DNA from: Clostridium sp.
GTDB lineage: Bacteria; Bacillota; Clostridia; Lachnospirales; Lachnospiraceae
Reading direction: 5' to 3'
Assembly (NCBI GenBank): GCA_031275405.1
Contig: JAISOV010000048.1
Coordinates: forward strand, 1-64,000
Length of the DNA: 64,000 nucleotides
The notes under the pieces are model-generated. The model was not told the DNA's origin. It worked only from the letters and a program-made list of their open reading frames with translations, and searched no databases. The translations under genes and the position numbers were made by a program. This document shows positions 8,620 through 16,999 of this stretch, one piece after another. Position 1 is the stretch's first letter; each line of letters starts with the position of its first letter.

Positions 8620-8942
8620 TCCGTATCCCTCCTTGGCAGATCCGTCCTACGCGTATCCGGTTCTGCGCTTCCTGAATTGATTTCCGGCTTTTCCGCTATC
8701 TTATTTGGTTCCAGTATACTATTTCAGAACCTGACCCGCAAGGTTTTCTTGCGGCTGCTCAGCAAGAACAACCTTTTCTTTTGGATTGTCAGGCTTTCCA
8801 AAATTTTAGGTAGCTATCTGCGACAGATTCGTGTATAATGTTGATTAAAGTCAGTTTTTGTCCCTGGTCGCCGCGGTCTCTGTCCGGAAAGATCCGGAGT
8901 GAGCCGGCGCCCATGCTGAAACGGACAGAGGGGAGCATTTGC
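8620..8942. other. Divergent intergenic region with hairpin and promoter-like box
   Basis: Separates the minus-strand GT2 gene from the plus-strand PAP2 gene. It contains CCGCAAG-gtttt-CTTGCGG (8736-8754), a fragment CTGCTCAGCAAGAAC of the dispersed repeat family, and TATAAT at 8834-8839 that could be the -10 of the downstream gene, without a convincing -35. No gene seen. Confidence 0.45.
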
Positions 8943-9410
8943 ATGAATTTTCTTCACGAGCTTTTCAGCAACCGTATTCTGACGGCGGGAGTGGCCGGCT
9001 GGCTGGTCGCCCAGATTCTGAAGACGTGCGTCCACATGTTCCTGAACAGGGAATTTGTGGCCGAACGCCTGGTGGGAAGCGGGGGAATGCCCAGTTCCCA
9101 CTCTTCCACCGTATGCGCGCTGGCGACTTCCGTCGGCTACGAATACGGCGCGGGCGGATTTGAATTCGCGATCGCCCTCTTGTTTGCTCTGATCGTGATG
9201 TACGATGCGATGGGTGTCCGCCGGGAGACCGGCATTCAGGCCAGGCTGCTCAACGACATCATGAAAGTATTTGAGGACATGGGCCACAGCGATATTTCCG
9301 CCCATGACAAATTGAAAGAATTTGTCGGACATACTCCCCTACAGGTTCTGGCGGGCGCACTGCTGGGCATCCTCGTCGCCGTTTTCCTGTATGCCGGGCT
9401 TGGGCTTTGA
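8943..9410 (+). CDS. Divergent PAP2-family membrane protein (DUF212)
   Basis: 155 aa. The diagnostic run is GSGGMPSSHSSTVCALATSVG followed by YDAMGVRRETGIQARLLND and HTPLQVLAGALLG, characteristic of the divergent PAP2 (acid phosphatase/vanadium-dependent haloperoxidase-related) family; four membrane segments. Substrate unknown, possibly a polyprenyl or lipid phosphate. ATG at 8943 has GGGGAG upstream; the longer in-frame reading lacks this. Confidence 0.88.
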   Translation: MNFLHELFSNRILTAGVAGWLVAQILKTCVHMFLNREFVAERLVGSGGMPSSHSSTVCALATSVGYEYGAGGFEFAIALLFALIVMYDAMGVRRETGIQARLLNDIMKVFEDMGHSDISAHDKLKEFVGHTPLQVLAGALLGILVAVFLYAGLGL

Positions 9411-9502
9411 CCGGATCAGCGTCCGTGCGGCATTTTCGCTGTGCGGGTACGTCGATGCCGCTTGGAAATCAATGTCCGCACCGCGGACAGAAAGGAAGTT
9501 TT

Positions 9503-10711
9503 ATGAAGACACTAAAACCTATGTTTACCCGGTTATGTGACGGCCTGTCACGAAGAATCCGCGGCGCGGCATTCCAGACCGGACTGCTGATCGCCGTTTC
9601 CGTCATGCTGCTTGGCGCGTGTGCCCAAGAGGGGCTTCCGGATCCGATTACGGCGCCGCCGGAAACGATCCCTTCCGACACGGGGCAGGAGAACGGCGGC
9701 GACGCGCAGGGCAGCGGTACGCCCGAAGCGCAGGAGGAAGACGATACGCTTCCGCCCCGGGCGGGGATGCTCCGGAGCCGCCTGACCAATGAGTGGGTGG
9801 ACGCCGATGTGGCGAATACCCGGCCGATTGCCGTCATGACGCCCGTCGAAAAAGCCGCGATGCCCCACTACAGCCTCTCCGAGGCTTCCATCCTTTACGA
9901 AGCCAACGTAGAGGGGCGCTATACCCGTCTGCTGGCCATTTACGAAGATTGGCAAAATTTAGAAAAGATCGGGAATGTCCGGAGCCTGCGCCTTTATTAT
10001 GGGTTCTGGGCTTTGGAATGGGATGCGTTCCTCGTACATTTCGGCGGGCCTTTCTTTGTAGACGACCTGCTGAACCAGCCCACTACCCAGAATATCAACG
10101 GCAACAGCGGCACGGATACCGACGCCTTCTTTCGTACCAGCGACCGGAAAGCTCCTCACAACGCTTACGCTTCCGGCCAAGGCCTGCTCAAGGTTATCAA
10201 CCAGAAAGGATACAGCCTTTCTTACCGGGGCCTGGCGGACGAAGAGCACTACCGGTTCACTCCCAAAGCCGTGCCGAACACCTTAGAGCAGTATTCCAAT
10301 GCCGTGACCGCCCGGAATATCGATATGTCAAGCTGCTATCCTTTGACCAGATGCACCTTTGAATACCGTCCGGAGGACGGGCTTTATTACCGCTCGCAGC
10401 ACCTGTCCGGCTCCGAGGAAGGGCCCCACATAGACGCCGTGACCGGAAAACAGCTTGCTTTCAAGAACATCCTCGTGCAGTACACCAAATATGAGGATCT
10501 GGGCAAAGGCTACCTGGCGTTCCAGTGCCATGACACCACCCGGGACGGCTGGTATTTTACCAACGGCAAGGGGATCCATGTGAAGTGGAAAAAGACCTCC
10601 GATTACAGCGCGACGCGCTACTATGACGACAGCGGGAACGAGATCGTGCTGAACACGGGAAAGACCATGGTACTCATCGTAGAAGAAGGCGACTCCTTTG
10701 CATACGAATAA
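9503..10711 (+). CDS. DUF3048 lipoprotein (YerB-like), first copy
   Basis: 402 aa. N-terminal signal with lipobox LLGAC (Cys near residue 41), then an acidic, proline-rich linker and the DUF3048 domain: RPIAVMTPVEKAAMPHYSLSEASILYEANVEG, RLLAIYEDW and NVRSLRLYY. The conserved C-terminal domain follows (GWYFTNGKGIHVKWKKTSDYSATRYYDDSGNEIVLNTGKT). It should be anchored outside the cell. Function unknown; B. subtilis YerB is the reference. A paralogue is at 33816-34979. ATG at 9503 follows AAAGGAAG. Confidence 0.9.
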   Translation: MKTLKPMFTRLCDGLSRRIRGAAFQTGLLIAVSVMLLGACAQEGLPDPITAPPETIPSDTGQENGGDAQGSGTPEAQEEDDTLPPRAGMLRSRLTNEWVDADVANTRPIAVMTPVEKAAMPHYSLSEASILYEANVEGRYTRLLAIYEDWQNLEKIGNVRSLRLYYGFWALEWDAFLVHFGGPFFVDDLLNQPTTQNINGNSGTDTDAFFRTSDRKAPHNAYASGQGLLKVINQKGYSLSYRGLADEEHYRFTPKAVPNTLEQYSNAVTARNIDMSSCYPLTRCTFEYRPEDGLYYRSQHLSGSEEGPHIDAVTGKQLAFKNILVQYTKYEDLGKGYLAFQCHDTTRDGWYFTNGKGIHVKWKKTSDYSATRYYDDSGNEIVLNTGKTMVLIVEEGDSFAYE

Positions 10712-10736
10712 GGAGCAGCCACAGCACAGAAACCAG

Positions 10737-10788
10737 CCATCCCGGCGCGGGAACCTATTCGCAGGCTCCCGCGCCGGGATGGTTTTTT
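10737..10788 (+). terminator. Strong intrinsic terminator
   Basis: A perfect 16-bp stem (CCATCCCGGCGCGGGA with its complement) around a 14-nt loop, then TTTTTT. It ends the DUF3048 transcript and insulates the convergent leuA gene. Confidence 0.92.
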
Positions 10789-10803
10789 ACAGGCTATGTC
10801 ACG

Positions 10804-12483
10804 TCAGCTTCCAAGTCCCAGCCGGTTCACCGCCGAGAAGATCGCCCTCATAGCAGCCCTGGTAATGTCGGAGCTGACCCCGGCTCCATAAGTCACCCTC
10901 CCGCTGTCCGCGTCCAGCAGATGGACGTAGGCCGCCGCCTGGGAATTGGCGCCGCTCTGCAGGGCGTGTTCCACATAATCCAGTACCTTGATCCGCATCC
11001 CGAACGTTTCGGAAAGCCCTCGCTGCACCGCGTCGATCGGCCCGTTCCCTACCGCCTGGAAGGATTTTTCCGTTCCGTGATCCGTATAGACCACCAATAC
11101 CCTGGTAGCCAGGCTTTTTTCCGCTTCTTTGCCCAGATCCTCCACTTTGGTCAGCGTCCGGAAATGAAGCGGTTCCTTCCGGTTCAGGTACTCTTCACGG
11201 AACCGGTCCATGATCTGCGCGGGCGACACTTCTCCCTGCCGCTCGGAAATCTTCTGGATGACCTGGGCAAACTCTTTCTGCATGGCCTTGGGCAGCTTGA
11301 AGCCGAAATAAGTATCCATGATAAACGCCACCCCGCCTTTGCCGGACTGGGAATTGATCCGGACGACAGGTTCGTACTCCCTCCCGATGTCCGCCGGGTC
11401 GATGGGGAGATACGGCACTCTCCACACCTTGCCGCCCCGCTCCTTCATCGCCTTTACCCCTTTGTTGATGGCATCCTGATGGGAGCCGGAAAAAGCGGTG
11501 AACACCAGCTTCCCGGCATAAGGATGTCTTGGATGGACGGGAAGCTTGCAGCAGCGTTCATATATTTCTATCGTATCGTTTATCCGATCCAGATCCAGCT
11601 TAGGGTCGATTCCTTGGGAAAACAGATTGTAGGCGATATTCAGGATGTCCACGTTGCCCGTGCGCTCCCCGTTGCCGAACAGGGTTCCTTCCACCCGCTC
11701 CGCCCCCGCGAGCAGGGCAAGCTCCGCGCTCGCTACGCCCGTCCCTCGGTCGTTGTGGGGATGTACGCTGATGATCAGGCTTTCCCGGTGTTCCAGATGC
11801 CGGATCATCCACTCAATCTGATCCGCATACACGTTGGGCGTATTCATCTCCACTGTGGAAGGCAGGTTCAGGATCATCGGATCCTGCGCCGTCGCGCCCC
11901 AGGTACTCCGTACCGCGTCACAGACTTCCAGCGCGTAATCCAGTTCCGTCCCGGTAAAGCTTTCCGGCGAATACTCCAGCCGGATCCTGCCCGGGAACCG
12001 CTTCGCCCGTTCTTTCACCAGCTCCGTTCCCCGTACCGCGATCTGTGTGACCTGCTCTCTGTCCATCTGGAAGACCACGTCCCTCTGTAGGGCGGAGGTG
12101 GAGTTGTAGATATGCACGATCGCCTGCTTGCAGCCCTCGATCGCTTCAAACGTCCGGCCGATCAGATCTTCCCGGCACTGCGTCAGCACCTGTACCCAGA
12201 CATCGTCCGGAATCAGCTTCCGGTCGATGAGCTGGCGCAGGAAATCAAATTCGATCTGGCTGGCGGCGGGGAAGCCGACCTCGATCTCCCGGAAACCCAG
12301 CTTGATCAGATACTGGAACATCTCGATTTTTTCTTCCACCACCATCGGGTCGATCAAGGCCTGATTCCCGTCGCGCAGATCCACGCTGCACCAGACAGGC
12401 GCCTTTGTGATCTCCAGCCCCGGCCATTTTCTTTCCGGATAGTCCACCACCGGATTTTTACGATACCTCTGATAATGTAACAT
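10804..12483 (-). CDS. leuA: 2-isopropylmalate synthase, long form
   Basis: 559 aa. Condenses acetyl-CoA with 2-oxoisovalerate in leucine synthesis. Seen: SVDLRDGNQALIDPM (catalytic Arg and metal Asp), SVHPHNDRGTGVASAELAL (metal-binding HxH) and a C-terminal LeuA allosteric dimer domain with GPIDAVQRGLSETFG. The N-terminus MLHYQRYRKNPVVDYPERKWPG identifies the actinobacterial/fungal-like long form. ATG at 12483 follows AAAGGAG. No T-box or leucine leader peptide fits into the 70 bp between it and the upstream terminator. Confidence 0.96.
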   Translation of the reverse strand: MLHYQRYRKNPVVDYPERKWPGLEITKAPVWCSVDLRDGNQALIDPMVVEEKIEMFQYLIKLGFREIEVGFPAASQIEFDFLRQLIDRKLIPDDVWVQVLTQCREDLIGRTFEAIEGCKQAIVHIYNSTSALQRDVVFQMDREQVTQIAVRGTELVKERAKRFPGRIRLEYSPESFTGTELDYALEVCDAVRSTWGATAQDPMILNLPSTVEMNTPNVYADQIEWMIRHLEHRESLIISVHPHNDRGTGVASAELALLAGAERVEGTLFGNGERTGNVDILNIAYNLFSQGIDPKLDLDRINDTIEIYERCCKLPVHPRHPYAGKLVFTAFSGSHQDAINKGVKAMKERGGKVWRVPYLPIDPADIGREYEPVVRINSQSGKGGVAFIMDTYFGFKLPKAMQKEFAQVIQKISERQGEVSPAQIMDRFREEYLNRKEPLHFRTLTKVEDLGKEAEKSLATRVLVVYTDHGTEKSFQAVGNGPIDAVQRGLSETFGMRIKVLDYVEHALQSGANSQAAAYVHLLDADSGRVTYGAGVSSDITRAAMRAIFSAVNRLGLGS

Positions 12484-12554
12484 GCCGCCCGCTCCTTTCC
12501 CGTTCTTGACTTTCTTCCGCTGGGACGAGGGAACTGTCCTTGTCAAACAGTCAC

Positions 12555-12582
12555 AAAAAATCAGCTCATCCAGTAGATGAGC
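12555..12582 (-). terminator. Intrinsic terminator of ptsH
   Basis: On the minus strand GCTCATC-tactg-GATGAGC, then TGATTTTTT. It lies between ptsH and leuA, so these two are probably transcribed separately. Confidence 0.8.
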
Positions 12583-12597
12583 CGCCGCTTCGTCTTT

Positions 12598-12861
12598 TTA
12601 TTCGCCAAGGCCGCTTTCCACTGCCGCGACCAGAGTCTGTAAGGCAAGCTCCTCATCCTCTCCGTCGCAGACAAACTCAATCTCGTCGCCGCACTTTACG
12701 CAGGCGCCCAGGACACTCAGAACGCTTTTTGCATTCGCGGTATTATCCCGAAAAGTAAAGGTAATCAATGATTTGAACTGCATCGCTTCTTTGCATAGGA
12801 TACCTGCCGGTCTCAGATGTAATCCCGTGGGATTATTGATTGTTACCTTCTGGTTCACCAT
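12598..12861 (-). CDS. ptsH: HPr-family phosphocarrier protein
   Basis: 87 aa, standard HPr size. NNPTGLHLRPAG places the phosphorylatable His at position 15, and AKSVLSVLG places the regulatory Ser at 46, so both phosphotransfer and HPr-kinase sites are present. It is not accompanied by ptsI or other PTS genes. ATG at 12861 has GGAGGG nine bases upstream. It could be a true HPr or a Crh-like regulator; retention of His15 argues for HPr. Confidence 0.93.
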   Translation of the reverse strand: MVNQKVTINNPTGLHLRPAGILCKEAMQFKSLITFTFRDNTANAKSVLSVLGACVKCGDEIEFVCDGEDEELALQTLVAAVESGLGE

Positions 12862-13074
12862 ACTCTGTCTTCCCTCCGCTTTCTCCCGCCGTACAAGCCG
12901 AACCGCCCGCCATCCTACTTCCGTCCGGTATTTCCCGATCATCCGTATGTACCTTTCCGGCGGGTTCGTTTCCCGATCTGTTTTTCATCATTCTCCGCTC
13001 TATCCCTCTTAAACTATATCATGACCGCGAGGCAATCTCAACCTCTTTTCTCGAAAACTTCTCAGAAGTCACTG

Positions 13075-13285
13075 TTCAGCAAGAACAGCTGACGACAGCC
13101 GGCAAGTGCCGCCGGCGCCACTCAGCCAGGACAGCGACATGGCAGCTTGGCGCGCGCTGTCCTCGCAATGGTACGCAAATCCGTATACCCATGTATGGAT
13201 ATGCCCATACATGGGCATGACCATACATGGGCATGACCATACATGGACACTCGCTAGCTCACGGGATACTCCCGCTGAGCGGAAC
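13075..13285. mobile_element. MITE-like intergenic element with nested hairpins, second copy
   Basis: Starts with a TTCAGC-N6-AGCTGA unit, then GGCAGCTTGGCGCGCGCTGT and CCTCGCAATGGTACGC, shared with the other elements. Next come a perfect 11-bp hairpin (CCCATGTATGG 13188-13198 with its complement 13205-13215) and 16-bp direct repeats of CCATACATGGGCATGA (13205-13246). It ends in GGGATACTCCCGCTGAGCGG, next to the glmM stop. The gap from 12862 to here shows no gene. Confidence 0.55.
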
Positions 13286-13287
13286 TT

Positions 13288-14649
13288 TCAGAACATAATG
13301 TCCTGAATCAGGTTCGCCAGTTTGGCCGCTTCCGCATGGATCGTCTCCTTGTCCTTGCCTTCGATCATGACCCTGACCAAAGGCTCTGTTCCGGACGGGC
13401 GGATCAGCACCCTGCCTTCCCCGGCGAACCGATCCTCCACAGCCTTCACCGCCCGTGCGATCTCCGGATATTCCATGTACTTTTCTTTTTTGTGGTTCGC
13501 CACTTTCGCGTTCATCAGCGCCTGGGGAAGCACCTCCATCACCTTGGTCAGTTCCGACAAAGGTTTCCCGGTTTCCACCATGACCTGCAGCAAGTGCAGG
13601 GCGCTCAAAAGCCCGTCTCCGGTGGTATTTTCATCCAGGAAGATAATGTGGCCGGACTGCTCTCCCCCCAGGCTCGCTCCGATCTCTTTCATCCGCTCCA
13701 GCACATACCGATCCCCGACCTTGGTCTGTTCTATCGTAAGCCCGTTGCGCTGCCCCATCAGGAAAAAGCCTTGGTTGCTCATGATGGTCGCGACAATCGT
13801 ATCGTTCTTCAGCCTGCCCTGCTCCCGCATATGATTCCCTACGACAGCCAGAATCTGGTCGCCGTTTACGACGTCGCCGTTTTCATCCACCGCCAGAAGC
13901 CGATCCGCATCCCCGTCAAATGCCAGGCCGATACTTGCTTTCTCATAAACCACCCGGGCCTGTAGCTCCTCCAGATGGGTGGAGCCGCAGTTGGCGTTGA
14001 TGTTGGTGCCGTCCGGGCTGTTATGGATCGCCACCACCTTGCCGCCCAGCTCTTTCAGAGCTTCTACCGAAGTATAATAGGAAGCCCCTTCCGCGCAGTC
14101 CACGACGATCTTCAGATCGGACAGGTTCACACCGACCGACTGCATGGCGTGGTTGATGTATTCTTCCCGCGCATCGGTGCGGTACTTGACCTTGCCCACC
14201 CCGGAGCCGATAGGGAACCGGATCCCTTGCATATCCTTGACGATCATCTCTTCGATTTCATCTTCCAGAGCGTCCGGCAGTTTATAGCCGTCGCCGTCGA
14301 AAAATTTGATCCCGTTAAATTCCAGGGAATTATGAGAAGCGGAAACCACTACCCCGGCATCCACTTTGTACTTTCTGGTCAGGTATGCCACCGCCGGAGT
14401 GGGAAGCACTCCTACAAAAATACAGTTGGCGCCTACCGAGCAGGCTCCCGCCATCAGTGCGTTTGCCAGCATATCGCCGGAAATCCGGGTATCGCAGCCT
14501 ACCATAAGCGTGGGCTTATGTTCCTTCTCCCTCGTCAGGACATAGGCTCCCGCCTGCCCCAGCTTCATCGCCAGAGACGGGGTCAGCTCGTCGTTGGCGA
14601 CACCTCTCACCCCGTCCGTCCCAAATAATCTTTCCGTCCTCTTTTCCAT
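13288..14649 (-). CDS. glmM: Phosphoglucosamine mutase
   Basis: 453 aa. Converts glucosamine-6-P to glucosamine-1-P on the way to UDP-GlcNAc. Seen: LFGTDGVRGVAN at the N-terminus, VVSASHNS with the catalytic phosphoserine near residue 105, the metal loop FDGDADR, GGEQSGHI for substrate binding, and RPSGTEPLVRVM at the C-terminus for phosphate binding. Start at 14649 follows GGAGGAA; an in-frame ATG at 14691 has no good site. Classic cdaA-cdaR-glmM order. Confidence 0.97.
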   Translation of the reverse strand: MEKRTERLFGTDGVRGVANDELTPSLAMKLGQAGAYVLTREKEHKPTLMVGCDTRISGDMLANALMAGACSVGANCIFVGVLPTPAVAYLTRKYKVDAGVVVSASHNSLEFNGIKFFDGDGYKLPDALEDEIEEMIVKDMQGIRFPIGSGVGKVKYRTDAREEYINHAMQSVGVNLSDLKIVVDCAEGASYYTSVEALKELGGKVVAIHNSPDGTNINANCGSTHLEELQARVVYEKASIGLAFDGDADRLLAVDENGDVVNGDQILAVVGNHMREQGRLKNDTIVATIMSNQGFFLMGQRNGLTIEQTKVGDRYVLERMKEIGASLGGEQSGHIIFLDENTTGDGLLSALHLLQVMVETGKPLSELTKVMEVLPQALMNAKVANHKKEKYMEYPEIARAVKAVEDRFAGEGRVLIRPSGTEPLVRVMIEGKDKETIHAEAAKLANLIQDIMF

Positions 14650-14713
14650 GGAATGTACTTCCTCCATCCTCTTCTCCACATCTTTTTCCATCTTTTTACA
14701 AAACCTATAGACC

Positions 14714-15991
14714 TTATTCCCTTTCCGAAAACGTCAGCTGTACCTGAATCGGCTGGCTGACGATAAGCCCCTCTCCCAGATCCAGCTCCGCCTGGATGGA
14801 GTGGGTGCCGGGGCTTAAACCGGTTCTCTCCGTCTCGTCCATCCAGTCCGCCACATCTACCGTCGGGTGTATCTGGCTTGCCTGCAGCAGGGAAACCAGA
14901 TCCGCCAGCCCTTTTACTTCCAGCGCGTATATGTCCTCCTCATCCGCGATCTCCGCCGTATAGTCGGAAGGCACGTTGATGATCCGGACGTTCTCCGCCG
15001 GTATCTCCAGCTGTCTGGTCTGTTCCGGCTCTATCGACACCCGGATACTGACTTTGCTGTTTGGTTCGTCTTTTGCCAGCTTCACATCTTCCGGCAGGAA
15101 GTCGCCGAGGTTCAGGCTGCGTACCAGATCCTGCGTCTGCCCGGTAATATCCAGTTCCGCTTCCGGTATCACGAGCTTCTGGACATTGTTCAGCGCGTAG
15201 GCGCTGCCCACCAGTTTCACCTTCCCCGGCCTGCACTCCACCTCTCCGGTTTCCAAATAGCCGTCCTCCGGCGTACCTGTCACCGTATATTGAATCGGCA
15301 CGGTCTTGGTAGGCAGTACCTGTACATTCACGTTTACCATCTGGATGTTCATTTCAATGGGAGCTTCATCCAGCAGAGCGCCCTCCGCGTCATAGAGATA
15401 AATCTTCTCCCTCGTGGCCAGATCCTGTGTGATATTGCTGACATCCACCTCCACGGCGGCATAGCTTGCCGCAGACACTTTCGACTGTGCGCCGGAGATG
15501 GAGATCCGGTTCTGCTCCGCCGTCGCCGACACCAGCTCATAATCCTCCGCGACCTGTCCTCCCGTATTGACCCGCAGATTCAGGGATTTGGAAGCCCGGT
15601 CCTCGATCTCCAGACGCACGGTGGACATGCTCCCCTCAATGGATCCTATCTGGTTGCTGTACTGCGGTACGCTGTACTCGATCTGCACAGTGTTGGTAGC
15701 CGTCAGGTTCTTGAAATCCGCCGTCGCCACAATGTCCGTGATCTTCAGTTCATTGACCAGGCTGTTCGACACAAGCACCTTCACGCTCCGGACGACGTCG
15801 GTCTGATCCAGAACCGCGTACACCTTATTCTCGTCCGTCAGAAGCTGCGTATTGAGCAGGGTTACGGGCACATTGCTGAATACCTTCGTTTCCAGCGGAT
15901 CCGTCACGCTCATCACCACCAGCCACAGGACAAAAGCAAACGCCAGGGAAACCAGCTTGAGTCCCCAGTTGGACAACAGTTTCTTTTTCAT
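14714..15991 (-). CDS. cdaR: YbbR-domain protein, c-di-AMP cyclase regulator CdaR
   Basis: 425 aa. One N-terminal membrane helix (LKLVSLAFAFVLWLVVMSV), then extracytoplasmic YbbR repeats with the recurring DPLETKVFSNVPVTLLN and MNIQMVNVNVQVLPTKTVPIQYTVTGTPEDGY patterns. CdaR binds and modulates CdaA at the membrane. The ATG at 15991 is 13 bases after AAGGAG, a slightly long spacing, because that ribosome binding site is part of the 73-nt repeat element at 16002-16074. A TTG at 16072 would extend it by 27 residues but lies over the cdaA stop. Confidence 0.92.
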   Translation of the reverse strand: MKKKLLSNWGLKLVSLAFAFVLWLVVMSVTDPLETKVFSNVPVTLLNTQLLTDENKVYAVLDQTDVVRSVKVLVSNSLVNELKITDIVATADFKNLTATNTVQIEYSVPQYSNQIGSIEGSMSTVRLEIEDRASKSLNLRVNTGGQVAEDYELVSATAEQNRISISGAQSKVSAASYAAVEVDVSNITQDLATREKIYLYDAEGALLDEAPIEMNIQMVNVNVQVLPTKTVPIQYTVTGTPEDGYLETGEVECRPGKVKLVGSAYALNNVQKLVIPEAELDITGQTQDLVRSLNLGDFLPEDVKLAKDEPNSKVSIRVSIEPEQTRQLEIPAENVRIINVPSDYTAEIADEEDIYALEVKGLADLVSLLQASQIHPTVDVADWMDETERTGLSPGTHSIQAELDLGEGLIVSQPIQVQLTFSERE

Positions 15992-16001
15992 TGTGATAAC
16001 T

Positions 16002-16074
16002 ATGCTCCTTCCAAAGTCTGGAGACTTTGTGCGTAACACAAATCTCCGGTTGAAAGAACGCAATTCTTTCAACC
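16002..16074 (-). ncRNA. 73-nt dispersed structured element, copy A, between cdaA and cdaR
   Basis: Read on the minus strand it forms hairpin 1 (GGTTGAAAGAA / TTCTTTCAACC), hairpin 2 (GGAGATTTGTG / CACAAAGTCTCC) and an 18-nt tail ending in GGAAGGAGCAT. It overlaps the cdaA stop codon and supplies the cdaR ribosome binding site. It is 68/73 identical to 27384-27456; differences fall in loops or are compensatory within stem 1. Confidence 0.75.
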
Positions 16075-16935
16075 TTTCTGCCTGCTCCTTCCCGTTCTTT
16101 TGCGCTTCCCTTTGATTTCCTCTTCTCCCTTGTTCTGTATCTGTTCCAGACGCGCCCGGAGCCGGTCCCCGTCCAGTCCCCTCTCCAGCCTCCCGTCGTA
16201 AGCCACGCTGATCTTCCCGGTCTCTTCCGATACGACCACCGTCAGGGAATCCGTCACCTCCGAGATCCCTACGCCCGCCCGGTGCCTGGTTCCCAGTTCC
16301 TTGCCTAAGGTAAGATTGTCGGACAGCGGCAGATAACAGGTAGCGGAGGTAATGCGGTTGCCCCGGATGATCACGGCCCCGTCATGAAGGGGCGTGTTAT
16401 GCTCAAAAATATTGACTAACAGCTGGCTGGACACGAGTCCGTCCAGATCGATCCCGGTACGTTCATAGTGGCTCAAAGAGTCTTTCTGCTCGATGACGAT
16501 CAGCGCGCCTGTCTTCACTTTCCCCATCTCCACCGCTGCCCTCACGATCTCATGCACGGTCTTGTCGGAAAACAGGGCGGCCTCATGTCTGCCCACCTCA
16601 AAAGGAAGAACCGCAGAGAGAAGATTCTTCTTCCCCAGTTCCTCCAGAGCCTTGCGGAGTTCCGGCTGTAAGACCACGATCAGCGCGGTGACGGCAAAGC
16701 CGAGTACGTTCGACGCGATCCAAAGAATGGTGTGCATTTTGAAAAGAGTCGCCAACAGCAGGAAGAAAGCGATCACCAGCAGCCCTTTCAGCAGAGACCA
16801 GGCCCGGCTGGTCTTGATCCAGATCATGATATGATATACCAAAAAGGCGACCAGGAAAATCTCCACGACGTCGCCCGGCCCTATCGTTGCAATAAACCGT
16901 TTTAACCAGCTGATTCCTTGTTCTATCCACTCCAT
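16069..16935 (-). CDS. cdaA: Diadenylate cyclase CdaA
   Basis: 288 aa. Makes c-di-AMP from two ATP at the membrane. Three N-terminal membrane helices precede the DAC domain with LHDGAVIIRGNRI and GTRHRAGVGISEVTDSL, the DGA and RHR catalytic motifs. The C-terminus is basic (KGKRKRTGRSRQKG). The ATG at 16935 is preferred; an upstream TTG at 16959 has a poor site. It lies upstream of cdaR and glmM, the conserved regulatory unit linking c-di-AMP with cell-wall precursor supply. Confidence 0.96.
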   Translation of the reverse strand: MEWIEQGISWLKRFIATIGPGDVVEIFLVAFLVYHIMIWIKTSRAWSLLKGLLVIAFFLLLATLFKMHTILWIASNVLGFAVTALIVVLQPELRKALEELGKKNLLSAVLPFEVGRHEAALFSDKTVHEIVRAAVEMGKVKTGALIVIEQKDSLSHYERTGIDLDGLVSSQLLVNIFEHNTPLHDGAVIIRGNRITSATCYLPLSDNLTLGKELGTRHRAGVGISEVTDSLTVVVSEETGKISVAYDGRLERGLDGDRLRARLEQIQNKGEEEIKGKRKRTGRSRQKG

Positions 16936-16999
16936 CACTGTCTCAATCCTGTCTGTCAATCACTCTGAAAATACCGTTTCCATCTGCCATGCGGCGCCC

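Noticed and set aside
12484-12597. T-box or leucine attenuator before leuA
   Set aside because: The only hairpin is the ptsH terminator, and the remaining 70 bp have no Leu codon run, no specifier loop and no T-box sequence.
10921-16036. Long plus-strand open frames opposite leuA (10921-12090) and cdaR (14867-16036)
   Set aside because: Shadows of strongly supported minus-strand genes; no motifs and no initiation signals.
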